Shown piece by piece: positions 1 through 8,688 of a stretch of 64,000 bases of DNA (position 1 is the first letter of the stretch; the number at the start of each line of letters is the position of its first letter). The position numbers were made by a program, and so were the translations under genes. Origin of the DNA: JBBIPA01 sp037443085 (GTDB lineage Bacteria > Chloroflexota > Dehalococcoidia > GIF9 > UBA5629). A model generated the notes under the pieces. That model searched no databases and was not told where the DNA came from. It worked only from the letters and a program-made list of their open reading frames with translations. The DNA is taken from positions 44,259 to 108,258 of the forward strand of contig JBBIPA010000003.1 in NCBI GenBank assembly GCA_037443085.1. Reading direction: 5' to 3'.

Positions 1-282
1 GAGTGCCGTTCCAAGGATAATTACGAAGAGGTACGGCTATCTGACCAGAAAGGGAAAATTTTTACTTTTACTCTGGACAATCTGGCAGGAAGAAGCGATG
101 ACCCGGTGGTACCCCAGCTAGTTATCGAATCTGAGCTGGAAAAGGCCAGGATATACAGCCTGATGACCGATTTTGATGCTAAGGAGATAAAAATCGGCAT
201 GCCCGTGGAAATGACGTTCCGAAGAATCTATGAAGGAGCCGGCATGTATAACTATTTCTGGAAATGCCGACCAGTGAGATAA
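1..282 (+). CDS. DUF35 OB-fold acyl-CoA-associated protein, C-terminal part (partial)
   Basis: The reading frame is open from base 1 and ends with TAA at 280-282, so only the last 93 residues are visible. The text (PVVPQLVIESELEKARIYSL, then a VEMTFRRIYEG segment and a WKCRPVR end) matches the C-terminal OB fold of DUF35 proteins. In that family an N-terminal zinc ribbon precedes the OB fold, and the protein pairs with a thiolase or HMG-CoA-synthase-like enzyme, probably as an acyl-CoA-binding partner. The thiolase gene starts 12 bp downstream, the usual arrangement. The N-terminal part and any fusion partner lie outside the window. Confidence 0.75.
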   Translation, partial: ECRSKDNYEEVRLSDQKGKIFTFTLDNLAGRSDDPVVPQLVIESELEKARIYSLMTDFDAKEIKIGMPVEMTFRRIYEGAGMYNYFWKCRPVR

Positions 283-294
283 GGAGAGAGAATC

Positions 295-1482
295 ATGGAG
301 AGCATAAAAGATAAAGTAGCCATAATCGGAATGGGATGCTCCAAATTCGGAGAGCGCTGGGATACTGGCCTCGATGACCTGGTCATCGAAGCTGCCTACG
401 AAGCCTACGAAGATGCTGGCATTAATCCGGCAGACATTCAGGCATGCTGGTTTGGCACAGTTACGGCGCCAACCGGTGGCATCGGGGGAACCCACCTGGT
501 AAATCCGCTTAAGCTCAAGGGTATTCCCATCACCCGCGTGGAAAACTGGTGCACTACGGGACATGAAGCCTTGAGGAATGCCTGCTTTGCTGTGGCCTGC
601 GGGATGTACGACATGGTGCTGGCTCTGGGTGCGGAAAAGCTTAAGGATACCGGTTTTCCCGGACTGGGCACGGGGCGAGGCATGGAGCCAGTTTTGGAAG
701 CAAGACGCACCGCCCCGGGCTCCTTCGGGCTTATTGCCACCAGGTACTTCCACACTTACGGCTTAAGCCCGGAAGAAGGCAAGAGGATTATCGGCAAGAT
801 TGCAGTGAAAAACCACAACAATGGCAGCATGTCACCGAAAGCTCATTTTAGGAACAAGGTAACACTGGAACAGGTGCTCAATGCTCCTATTATCGCCTGG
901 CCGCTTGGCCTGTTCGATTGCTGCGGTAATAGCGACGGCTCGGCAGCCGCCATTATAGTCCCCGCCAACCAGGCAAAGAAATTCCGCAAAGACCCGGTTT
1001 ATATCAAAGGTCTGGGGCTAGCCATGGACCCCCTGCTGCCACAGGCTCGTCCCGGCTTCGACTGGTTAACTTTTGACTCACTGGTACAATCTTCGCAACA
1101 AGCATACCGGCAAGCAGGAATCACCAACCCTCGGGAACAGCTTGATATCGCCGAGGTTCATGACTGCTTCACCTGCACCGAGATGATAATCTACGAGAAC
1201 TTCGGTTTCAGTGCCAGGGGTAAAGCCAAAGAGGATATTGACGCTGGTTTCTTTGAACTTTCCGGAGGCTTGCCGGTGAACACTGACGGCGGTTTGAAAT
1301 GCTTCGGGCATCCTGTAGGAGCCAGTGGTCTCAGGATGACTTACGAAGTCTACAAGCAGCTACAGGGGAAAGCTCAGTCACCAGAGCGCCAACTAAAGAA
1401 CGTGAAACTAGGTTTATCGCATACTTTCGGAGGCCCACCGCAAATCAGCGCCGTAGCTATATTGGGCGCTGACCCGGGATGA
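295..1482 (+). CDS. Thiolase family protein (SCP2-type acetyl-CoA acetyltransferase-like)
   Basis: 395 residues, a typical length for SCP-x/SCP2-type thiolases. The nucleophilic cysteine is C86 in ENWCTTG, the family's E-x-x-C-x-(S/T)-G context, and the C-terminal GHP motif (H339) supplies the second catalytic element. AAGGAG at 281-286 sits at good distance from the ATG. With the DUF35 gene just upstream it probably forms a thiolase-DUF35 complex that makes or cleaves a C-C bond on a CoA thioester. This subfamily is often annotated generically, and the substrate cannot be read from sequence. It ends in a hairpin shared with the convergent biotinyl carrier gene. Confidence 0.85.
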   Translation: MESIKDKVAIIGMGCSKFGERWDTGLDDLVIEAAYEAYEDAGINPADIQACWFGTVTAPTGGIGGTHLVNPLKLKGIPITRVENWCTTGHEALRNACFAVACGMYDMVLALGAEKLKDTGFPGLGTGRGMEPVLEARRTAPGSFGLIATRYFHTYGLSPEEGKRIIGKIAVKNHNNGSMSPKAHFRNKVTLEQVLNAPIIAWPLGLFDCCGNSDGSAAAIIVPANQAKKFRKDPVYIKGLGLAMDPLLPQARPGFDWLTFDSLVQSSQQAYRQAGITNPREQLDIAEVHDCFTCTEMIIYENFGFSARGKAKEDIDAGFFELSGGLPVNTDGGLKCFGHPVGASGLRMTYEVYKQLQGKAQSPERQLKNVKLGLSHTFGGPPQISAVAILGADPG

Positions 1483-1500
1483 GGCTATAATCAGTCTGAC

Positions 1501-1556
1501 AATAAGAAAAGCCCAAGTCGCATGAACTGAAAACGACCTGGACTTCTTATTTTTTA
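1501..1556. terminator. Hairpin terminator between convergent genes
   Basis: Arms at 1509-1520 and 1534-1545 pair with two G-U mismatches, and flanking AATAAG / CTTATT (1501-1506 and 1546-1551) extends the stem. A T-rich run follows at 1549-1555 on the + strand. It lies between the thiolase stop and the convergent biotinyl carrier, so it could serve both directions. Confidence 0.6.
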
Positions 1557-1595
1557 ATAGGCGTAGAACCTGGTGAGACCAGAAGTTTCCTAAGT

Positions 1596-1817
1596 TTAAT
1601 ACTCAATCACCGCAATCACGTCGCCAGCCTTAACTACTTTGCCGGCGTCAACCAGCACCTCCTTCACCACACCCCCCACAGTAGCCAGAATTGGATTTTC
1701 CATCTTCATGGCCTCAATGACACAGAGCTCGCCTGATTCGGCAATTTTGTCTCCAGGCTTAACGCTCACACTGATTACCTTACCGGGTAACGGCGTTTCT
1801 ATTTTCTCTAATGCCAT
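1596..1817 (-). CDS. Biotin/lipoyl-attachment carrier protein (acyl-CoA carboxylase/decarboxylase carrier)
   Basis: 73 residues, a free-standing biotinyl domain. The biotinylation motif EAMKM is present with the modified lysine in the middle, followed by the second half of the flattened beta-barrel (GGVVKEVLVDAGKVVKAGD). Stand-alone carriers of this size serve acetyl/propionyl-CoA carboxylases or membrane methylmalonyl-CoA decarboxylases. No carboxyltransferase or biotin carboxylase gene is in the window, so the partner is unknown. It follows the acyl-CoA dehydrogenase gene by 34 bp on the same strand and is likely cotranscribed with it. Confidence 0.85.
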   Translation of the reverse strand: MALEKIETPLPGKVISVSVKPGDKIAESGELCVIEAMKMENPILATVGGVVKEVLVDAGKVVKAGDVIAVIEY

Positions 1818-1851
1818 AGTATTTGGCTCCTCTCCTGTAAATTAAGCTTTT

Positions 1852-2994
1852 CTATCTTATACCCAGCTCACGGGATATGACAAGTTGCTGTATCTCCGAG
1901 GTGCCTTCAGTAATTGTTGCCAATCTGGCATCCCTGAAGTAGCGCTGGGCTACAGACTCCTCCATAAGACCATAGCCACCATGAATCTGCATGCTCTCTG
2001 TGGTTACATATACCGCTGCCTCACTGGCAAAAAGCTTGGCCATGGCAGCTTCTTTTCGATGTTCTTTACCCTGGTCAAAAAGCCAGGCGGAATAATAGGT
2101 TAACCATTTCGCCGCCTCGATCTGTAATGCCATCCTGGCCAACTTGAAAGAATTCGCCTGGAATTTAGCTATCGGCTGTCCAAATTGCACTCGCTCATTA
2201 GCATATGCCAGAGCATCATCAAAGGCAGCTCGCGCCAGCCCCAGGCTCCGGGCAGCATGAGAGATTCTACCTCCCGTTAACACCTCCATTATAGCGGCGA
2301 AACCCTTGCCTTCTTCGCCAATAAGATTCTCTGCCGGCACAGCGCAATCCACAAAACTCAATTCAGCAACTTCGCCGGAACAGGCACAGAATTTGTGAAG
2401 CTTGGAACGAGTAAACCCGGGGGTGCCCGCTTCAACTACAAGCAGGCTGATACCTCCTCTGTCCCCCTTGCTTTTATCTGTCACCGAAGCAACCACTACA
2501 AAATCACTGAAGGAACCATTAGTAATGAATATTTTGGTTCCATTGAGAATATACTTGCCGCCTTTCTTAGTTGCCACCGTCTCGATAGCCGCAGCATCGG
2601 ATCCAACGTTAGGCTCAGTGAGTCCAAAGGCAGCTATTTTCTGCCCCTTAATGGCAGGCACCAGGTATTTTTGCTTCTGCACTTCAGTGCCACGCTTGAC
2701 TAGTGCTGCGGTGCCAATACCTCCCTGCACCATGGTGCCGGCAGCTATCCCTACAGAGTAGTAGGCAACCTCTTCAACAGCAATGCATTCACCCACTTTG
2801 CCCATACCGGCAGCACCGTATTGCGGTGAATAGCTGAGACAGAGATAACCCAGCTCACCCATTTTGGGGAATAATTGAACAGGGAACGTCCTGTTTTTTT
2901 CAGCCTCGTCAACCAGGGGGGCTATTTCTTTCTCGGCAAAGCTGCGAATAGCCTCCTTTAACATTTTTTGCTCTTCATTAAACTCAAAGTCCAT
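1852..2994 (-). CDS. Acyl-CoA dehydrogenase
   Basis: 380 residues from ATG 2992-2994. The open frame extends to 3114, but the extra N-terminus is not family-like, and AAGGAGATATTCCGTA stands just before MDFEFNEEQ, so I choose this start. Visible motifs are FGLTEPNVGSDAA (FAD/substrate loop), GGYGLMEES, and the C-terminal TEGTSEIQQL segment carrying the catalytic glutamate of short/medium-chain enzymes. It oxidises an acyl-CoA to the enoyl-CoA with FAD and passes electrons to ETF. With the thiolase and biotinyl carrier it suggests fatty-, branched-chain or aromatic acyl-CoA catabolism. Chain-length specificity cannot be assigned. Confidence 0.9.
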   Translation of the reverse strand: MDFEFNEEQKMLKEAIRSFAEKEIAPLVDEAEKNRTFPVQLFPKMGELGYLCLSYSPQYGAAGMGKVGECIAVEEVAYYSVGIAAGTMVQGGIGTAALVKRGTEVQKQKYLVPAIKGQKIAAFGLTEPNVGSDAAAIETVATKKGGKYILNGTKIFITNGSFSDFVVVASVTDKSKGDRGGISLLVVEAGTPGFTRSKLHKFCACSGEVAELSFVDCAVPAENLIGEEGKGFAAIMEVLTGGRISHAARSLGLARAAFDDALAYANERVQFGQPIAKFQANSFKLARMALQIEAAKWLTYYSAWLFDQGKEHRKEAAMAKLFASEAAVYVTTESMQIHGGYGLMEESVAQRYFRDARLATITEGTSEIQQLVISRELGIR

Positions 2995-3192
2995 TACGGA
3001 ATATCTCCTTATGCCAATCCCCTGCGCAAAAGGCCAAGACATTATATTGGGAAACAACTTATATTTCAAACTGATTTGCCCCCGAGCCCTGACAAAATAC
3101 GGGGTGAGAGGCAAATTACAACCGAAGCAGTTATGTTTTGCTCATATTAACACTATATCGACACTGTAGTGGAGGTTTGTGTGCTGCAATTA

Positions 3193-3246
3193 AGGTGAGG
3201 CATCGGGATTTCCCTTACACCGGAATCGCGATGCCTTTTTATTTCT
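3193..3246 (+). terminator. Hairpin with T-run
   Basis: GGCATCGGGATTTCC near 3200-3214 and GGAATCGCGATGCC near 3222-3235 form an imperfect stem, followed by TTTTTATTTC on the + strand. There is no + strand gene just upstream, so it is either a terminator for antisense reading or a dispersed repeat relic. Confidence 0.35.
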
Positions 3247-3858
3247 TCAATCCATCTTCCAACCGGACAACTTAACCTCAGCCAAACGACTGTACACCGC
3301 CCCGCCGGGCAGAAGCTGGCTCCTCATCAGGTTGATGCTGGTCACTGCGATTTTATAAGTGCTACTAAAACTGGTTTTCCTGACAAGCTCGCCAAAATCG
3401 CGCCGATTCTGCAGCGAGGCTGTTTCCCTTATTCTGGCAAGCGTCAGATGAGGGGTAAAGGCACGCTTCTCTTTGGGAAAACCCTCCGGCTCCAATACAT
3501 CGTCTACCCGCTTTTGCAGAGAAGTTAGTTTATTGATATCACCTCCGACACCCAGCCAGAAGACATTGGGGCGATTCAAATTGGGAAAAGCTCCCAACCC
3601 GGTTGTTTCCAACTGGAAATGCGTAATCCCCTCGCTCGCCTTCGCTAAGGCTGTGCTCATTTCAGCCAGTTTCACAGCAGGTATATTCCCCAGAAACTTC
3701 AAGGTAAGATGAATTCCTTCGGGAGCTACCCACTTCACAAAAGCATAACCTGAAGACTTCATCTCACTCTGCAACCGAAGTAACCCGGACTTAAGGTCAT
3801 CCGTCAACTCTATAGCGATGAACGACCTGATCTGCTCATTATCCACTGGCTGCCCCAA
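3247..3858 (-). CDS. thpR: RNA 2',3'-cyclic phosphodiesterase (2H family)
   Basis: 203 residues, matching the LigT/ThpR length. Both signature HxTx motifs of the 2H phosphoesterases are present: HLTLKFLGN in the N-terminal half and HLTLARIRE in the C-terminal half. These proteins hydrolyse 2',3'-cyclic phosphate ends of RNA in the cytoplasm and can also ligate tRNA halves in vitro. The N-terminal RSFIAIEL is also typical. The gene lies 20 bp downstream of the amidohydrolase gene on the same strand and probably shares its transcript. No functional link between the two is evident. Confidence 0.9.
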   Translation of the reverse strand: MGQPVDNEQIRSFIAIELTDDLKSGLLRLQSEMKSSGYAFVKWVAPEGIHLTLKFLGNIPAVKLAEMSTALAKASEGITHFQLETTGLGAFPNLNRPNVFWLGVGGDINKLTSLQKRVDDVLEPEGFPKEKRAFTPHLTLARIRETASLQNRRDFGELVRKTSFSSTYKIAVTSINLMRSQLLPGGAVYSRLAEVKLSGWKMD

Positions 3859-3878
3859 TGTAACAACATGTCTAATTT

Positions 3879-4727
3879 TTATAGAGATAACAGCTTCTTA
3901 GCGTTACCACCGAGTATTTTCGCTTCATCTTCCTTACTCAGGCTGACAGATTCCACCTGACTGATAATGCGTTTTGGCGAAAGCAGCGGATAATCGCTGC
4001 CAAAAAGAATTTTGTCGCTGCCCACCAGCTCAGCCACCTGACGGAATATCTGCGGCTTGTACAAAAACGGCGTCGCCGCAGTATCGAAGAAAACATTGGC
4101 TAATGCTTTCTCCACTTCCGGCATCAAGGCATAGAAGGGCATACCACCACCCCAGTGCGCACACACCAGCTTTAGCTCAGGAAAGCTCATGACAAACGGA
4201 TAGATGACATCAGGGGTTATTTTGCCCTTACCTGAGTACTCATGCCCCACTGGTTCAGAAGCATGAATCAGAAAAACTAAGCCCTTTTTTACTACCGCTT
4301 CAACAAGTGGCTTCATAGCTTTGGTATCCCTGATATCGAAGCCCTGCACATCAGGTCTCATCTCACCAATGCCACCGGCTCCATTTCCAGCGCAACGCTC
4401 CACTTCCCTGATAGCCCTGTCGCCGGCTCGGGGCTGAACGGCACAAAAGCCAATCAACCTCTTCGGATATTTCGCTACTGACTCCAGAATATAGTCATTG
4501 GTCTCAACGCATAGTTCATGGCTCTGCCAGCCTAGATTGAGAATGGCAGACTTATCTACTTGGCATTCATCCATATTGCTGATTACCTCCTCGGCCGTAA
4601 CCAGCTTCGCCGTTGGCTGCGCATAGAGCAGGGCAAAACAAGCGTCTCGTCCAGCATAGTCAGCACGCCTCTCTATTATCCGAGGAGAAACTATATGAGT
4701 GTGAAAGTCGATTATCACGTCCCGCAT
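3879..4727 (-). CDS. Amidohydrolase-2 family TIM-barrel hydrolase/decarboxylase
   Basis: 282 residues. Metal-binding signatures of the amidohydrolase superfamily are in order: IDFHTHI at the N-terminus, LIHASEP near the middle, CAHWGGG, and LFGSDYPL near the C-terminus, which supplies the last metal/catalytic aspartate. The family includes ACMSD-type decarboxylases, 4-oxalomesaconate hydratases and uncharacterised metal-dependent hydrolases. The substrate cannot be inferred. It starts at ATG 4725-4727 and is first in a two-gene unit with thpR. Confidence 0.8.
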   Translation of the reverse strand: MRDVIIDFHTHIVSPRIIERRADYAGRDACFALLYAQPTAKLVTAEEVISNMDECQVDKSAILNLGWQSHELCVETNDYILESVAKYPKRLIGFCAVQPRAGDRAIREVERCAGNGAGGIGEMRPDVQGFDIRDTKAMKPLVEAVVKKGLVFLIHASEPVGHEYSGKGKITPDVIYPFVMSFPELKLVCAHWGGGMPFYALMPEVEKALANVFFDTAATPFLYKPQIFRQVAELVGSDKILFGSDYPLLSPKRIISQVESVSLSKEDEAKILGGNAKKLLSL

Positions 4728-4911
4728 TATAATTGACTAACTCAATATTCTCAACAGGTCAATGTACTATCTGGCTGCAAGACTAGAAAGTTGCAAAAAG
4801 TCGAGATTTCCTATAGTCTTTTTTGTTATCATCTTGTTGAAAGGCCAAACGAGGCTGGTGACCATCATAAACATGATAACCAAGAAAGGTACTGGGGCAA
4901 GGTAAGCTTCC

Positions 4912-6111
4912 ATGGAAAAAGATAAGGCTCTGGGTCGAGTCTCTTCAGCCATAAGCGGACTACGTGACCTCAACGCCATCCTCAAAATCGGGCTGGATAC
5001 CGTCCTCGATATCATCAATGGTGATGTCGGCGGCATCATGCTGCTCGATGAGCAGACCAGAACACTCTCCTACCGCATTTACCACAATCTGTCAGTCAAC
5101 TACGCGGAGGAAATGCAGCTAAAGCTGGGGGAAGGGATTGCCGGCAAAGTAGCCCAGAGCGGTAAAGCCAGACTGGTCGAAGATCTAACCACCGAGCCTA
5201 ACGCCGCCCATCCCAGCTTAATCAGCACCGAGGGACTGAAAGCATTTGTCAGTGTCCCCTTGAGAGCCAAGGGCAAAGTACTGGGAGTAATGAATGTCGC
5301 CAGCCATAAGGCACATCAGTTTACCGAGAGGGATATGCTGGTGCTGGACTCCATCGGAGACCAGCTTGGTATCGCCGTCGAACAGGCAAATCTCTACGAA
5401 CAATTGCGACGAAGCAGAGAGCGATACCGCCGACTCGCCCAGCAAATACTGGTGGCTCAGGAAGAAGAGCGGCGACGGATCGCCCGGGAGCTTCATGACG
5501 ACACCAGCCAGACCCTTTCCGGCCTGGCATTGAACCTGCAAGCCCTGGTAGAGATGACAGATATGACCAATGTCAACAATGCCGAATTCAAAGCCAGGCT
5601 CAAGAAAGCGCTCTCTCTAGCGGTCCAGATAGGCAGCGAGGTAAGCCGCCTCATCGCTGATTTGCGCCCTACACTTCTGGACACACTGGGACTCATCCCT
5701 GCTATCCGACATTATGCTGAGACAAATCTCTCTCCCGCGGGCATCAATGTATCCTTCAAATTCGATGAAAGCCTGAGCAAGTTCTCGCCGCAGGTCGAGG
5801 CTGGGTTATTCCGCATCATCCAGGGAACAGCAGGCAATATCCTGCACCACTCTAAGGCTAAGAACGTCAACATCAGCCTGCAGCGTCAGGGAGATGAAAT
5901 TGTCCTCCAGATAACTGATGACGGCGTCGGCTTTGAGGTTTCCCAGATTACCCGCATTGAGGAAAGTGGTCGTGGGGCCGGACTGTTCAGCATGAAAGAA
6001 AGGACCAGGCAACTGGGCGGTCGTTGCCATATCGACTCCCACCCTGGCCAGGGAACCCGAATCAACGTCATCGTGCCGTTGGTCAAGAGCACCGCCAATG
6101 AAAAGGATTAG
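4912..6111 (+). CDS. GAF-domain sensor histidine kinase, NarX/LuxR-type (HisKA_3)
   Basis: 399 residues with no transmembrane segment, so a cytoplasmic sensor. Residues about 15-165 are a GAF domain. A HisKA_3 dimerisation domain follows with phospho-acceptor H195 in RELHDDTSQTL, then an HATPase domain ending in DDGVGFE and GAGLFSMKER. The order is that of kinases that pair with NarL-type regulators. The next gene, such a regulator, overlaps by 14 bp, so the two should form a translationally coupled cognate pair. The GAF ligand is unknown, and no haem or Fe-S cysteine cluster is obvious. Confidence 0.9.
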   Translation: MEKDKALGRVSSAISGLRDLNAILKIGLDTVLDIINGDVGGIMLLDEQTRTLSYRIYHNLSVNYAEEMQLKLGEGIAGKVAQSGKARLVEDLTTEPNAAHPSLISTEGLKAFVSVPLRAKGKVLGVMNVASHKAHQFTERDMLVLDSIGDQLGIAVEQANLYEQLRRSRERYRRLAQQILVAQEEERRRIARELHDDTSQTLSGLALNLQALVEMTDMTNVNNAEFKARLKKALSLAVQIGSEVSRLIADLRPTLLDTLGLIPAIRHYAETNLSPAGINVSFKFDESLSKFSPQVEAGLFRIIQGTAGNILHHSKAKNVNISLQRQGDEIVLQITDDGVGFEVSQITRIEESGRGAGLFSMKERTRQLGGRCHIDSHPGQGTRINVIVPLVKSTANEKD

Positions 6112-6751
6112 AGTACTGGTAGTGGATGACCATACCATCGTCCGCGATGGCATCTGCGCCCTGCTAGGGCTGGCTGGTGATATGGAGGTGGTGGGCGAAG
6201 CTTCCAACGGAAAGGAAGCCATAGAAATGGTCAAAAAACTGTCTCCAGATGTGGTGCTCATGGACATAGCCATGCCCATCATGGGCGGGCTGGAGGCAAC
6301 ACATCGGCTACATAAAGATTTCCCCCATGTAAAAGTGCTGGCGCTCACTCAATACGATGAACGAGAATATGTATTCCCTATAATCGAAGCCGGTGCCTAC
6401 GGCTTCATCAGCAAGTCAGCGGCTTCGTCCGAGCTGACCACAGGCATCCGCTCCGTTCACAAGGGGGACTCGTTCCTATCCCCTTCCGTGGCCAAATATC
6501 TGGTGGAAGTATATCGACAGGGTGGCACGGTAAAAAGAACCCACGACCCCTATGATGAGCTTACCGACCGCGAGCGGGAAGTGCTCAAGCTGCTGGCAGA
6601 AGGATATACCAACCAGGAAATCGCCTCCATGCTCTCCATCAGCCCCAAGACCGCTGAAGGACACAAGACCAGCCTCATGTCCAAGCTTGATATCCACAAC
6701 CGCGCTGAATTGGTCAAATATGCCCTGCGTAAGGGCATCATCACCATCTAA
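6098..6751 (+). CDS. NarL/FixJ-type response regulator
   Basis: 217 residues. The receiver domain has acidic residues in VVDDH, phospho-acceptor D56 in PDVVLMDIAMP and the conserved lysine in FISKSAA. A LuxR-type helix-turn-helix follows (LTDREREVLKLLAEGYTNQE, then ISPKTAEGH). It overlaps the upstream GAF kinase gene by 14 bp, so it is almost certainly its cognate regulator. Targets are unknown. The second receiver of the protein encoded at 8689 is closely similar to this one, suggesting duplication within the island. Confidence 0.92.
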   Translation: MKRIRVLVVDDHTIVRDGICALLGLAGDMEVVGEASNGKEAIEMVKKLSPDVVLMDIAMPIMGGLEATHRLHKDFPHVKVLALTQYDEREYVFPIIEAGAYGFISKSAASSELTTGIRSVHKGDSFLSPSVAKYLVEVYRQGGTVKRTHDPYDELTDREREVLKLLAEGYTNQEIASMLSISPKTAEGHKTSLMSKLDIHNRAELVKYALRKGIITI

Positions 6752-6914
6752 TTAAACCCCACCTCCCCATACACCAAATCCAAAATCCCAAGCACCAAAT
6801 TACAAATTTAAAAGATAATCACCAGCCATATGAATCTACATCTACACCCTGCAACTAATTAGATCCCTCTGAGGTATTGTGCTTTTTTATTTAATCTTTT
6901 ATGATATACCACAT
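6752..6914. other. AT-rich spacer
   Basis: 163 bp of low-complexity, AT-rich DNA with a CCAAATCC / CCCAAGCACCAAATTAC-like stretch near 6771-6806. I see no gene or clear promoter. It marks the left edge of the AT-rich beta-lactamase-type insertion. Confidence 0.4.
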
Positions 6915-8479
6915 ATGAGACCTTACCACTTTTTCATCTTACTTCTTGTTTTTGCATTATTCGTAAGCTGCACAACTGCAGTTCCTCCTAAATTACCTGA
7001 ACCACCTAAATCTAGCCCAACTCCAGCAAAATTTTCCCTGTCAAATCTCTCTATTAAGCCGACATCTATCCAATCCGGTGAAATGGTATCTATAAGCATA
7101 GATGCAACTAATACAGGTGGAACTGACGGGAATTATACTGTAGTTCTAATGTTAAATGGCGAAAAGGCAGCAGAGGAAACAATTGCCGTAGCCAAAGGTA
7201 ATACGAGCACTGTTACGTTCGCGATAATAAAGGATGATATTACTATTTACGACGTGGCTGTGGGCGATTTGAAAGCCAGTTTTACCACTATGCCACTCAC
7301 AGGCAATGCCAGCGGGATACATGCGCCAGGGATGGTCAGCTTTGACAATATTATTTCCAATCTCATGAAAGAATGGAGGATTCCGGGTGGCGCTGTCGCC
7401 GTTGCAAAAAACGGACGATTAGTCCTTGCGCGAGGCTATGGCATGACTGACTCGCAGCTTAAAGCACATGTAATGCCTACATCACTCTTCCGTATCGCTA
7501 GTATTTCAAACCCATCACTGCCGCCGCTATTCTCAAATTAGTGGAACAGGGCAAGCTCGATCTCGATGCAAAGGCTTTCAGTATTCTTAACATTACACAA
7601 TCCGCCGTCAAGGATCGCAGAATTTATGACATCACAATTCGTAATTTATTACAACACTCTGGCGGATGGGATCGAGAGAAAAGTTTCGATCCAATGTTTA
7701 TTTCAAATAGAGCCGCAAGCGAAATAGGTGCACCACAACCAGCAAGTAGTGAAACCATAATACGCTTTATGTTAGGACAACAGTTGGATTTCGACCCAGG
7801 TAGCCGATTTGCATATTCAAATTTTGGTTACTGTATTCTTAGCCGCATAATCGAGAAGGTAACTGGACAAAGCTATCAGAATTATGTTAATAATCAAATC
7901 TTAATACCATTGGGAATCACGCAAGCACGCATCGGACGCTCTCTAATTGATGAGAGAGTTAAAAATGAAGTTAGATACTACGATTTTCCTAGCGCACTTG
8001 CAAGTCAATCCGTATTCCCCAATATCTCAGGCTTGGCCCCTACACCATATGGCGGATTTTATCTCGAAGCGATGGATTCCCACGGCGGCTGGATTACCTC
8101 AGCAATAGATCTTGTGCGCTTCGCAGTTGCTCTTGAAGGCAGTAAATCCCCAAATTTACTGAAACCAGAAACGGCAAAGACCATGGTGTCTCGTCCACAA
8201 CCACCCCTATGGGTAGGCACTCCCTATTACTACGGTACAGGTTGGTTAGTACGCCCAGTGTCCAACGATGCCAATTGGTGGCATACTGGGTCACTCCCCG
8301 GAACTGCTACTATCCTCGTCCGCACTAATAACGGCTTCGTATGGGCGGCACTATTTAACTCTCGCCCCACCAATGGGGGCAATTTTTTATTGGAAGTGGA
8401 CAATGCACTCTGGAAAGCAGCTCGCGAGGTTACTGAATGGCCAACACATAACCTTTTTAAGCAATACGGATACAAATAA
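6915..8479 (+). pseudogene. Beta-lactamase-related (class C/serine hydrolase) lipoprotein, frameshifted
   Basis: Two frames make one protein. The first half (to 7541) has a lipoprotein signal peptide (start at ATG 6915, lipobox LFVSC), a CARDB/Ig-like domain and the start of a serine beta-lactamase/penicillin-binding fold. The second half (from 7508 in the +2 frame) continues with KPITAAAILKL, HSGGWDREKS, a YSNFGY motif and the C-terminal part ending at 8479. One missing base between 7507 and 7508 breaks the frame inside the SxxK catalytic motif (SIS-K). With that base restored the protein would be about 520 residues. Base composition is lower in G+C than the flanking kinase genes, suggesting acquisition. 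It is a real pseudogene or a sequencing error. Confidence 0.8.
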
Positions 8480-8573
8480 AAAGCATGCCAACTTATAGGT
8501 TTTGAGTACCAATGACACTGTCTCGCTCGTTTCACATATCTCGCCACTATGCCCACATCATAACTGATAAAAC

Positions 8574-8636
8574 TAGGGTAATATCCTCCTCCCTTTTGAG
8601 GTAAAGACCTCTTCTCCTCCCCTACCACATTGTTTA
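8574..8636 (+). promoter_or_regulatory. Conserved 63-bp upstream element, copy A
   Basis: Contains TAGGGTAATATCC, then the palindrome GAGGTAAAGACCTC at 8598-8611, then TTCTCCTC and ACATTGTTTA. Copy B at 12205-12267 matches at 53 of 63 positions without gaps. The palindrome ends 77 bp before the ATG of the receiver gene. It is probably an operator or activator site common to the two operons. Confidence 0.65.
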
Positions 8637-8688
8637 CCATGATAATAGGTGCAGAGGGTTTTGTTTTCCAAAGGCAGGAAGGTTACTT

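Noticed and set aside
118..753. Open frame of 211 codons on the minus strand
   Set aside because: It overlaps the DUF35 end and the thiolase gene, which have clear motifs; the minus frame has none.
5806..6348. Long minus-strand frame across the kinase-regulator junction
   Set aside because: Antisense to two well-supported genes; sequence lacks any domain-like pattern.
8480..8573. Possible small gene between the beta-lactamase remnant and the receiver operon
   Set aside because: No frame with a start, ribosome site and reasonable length; the region looks regulatory.
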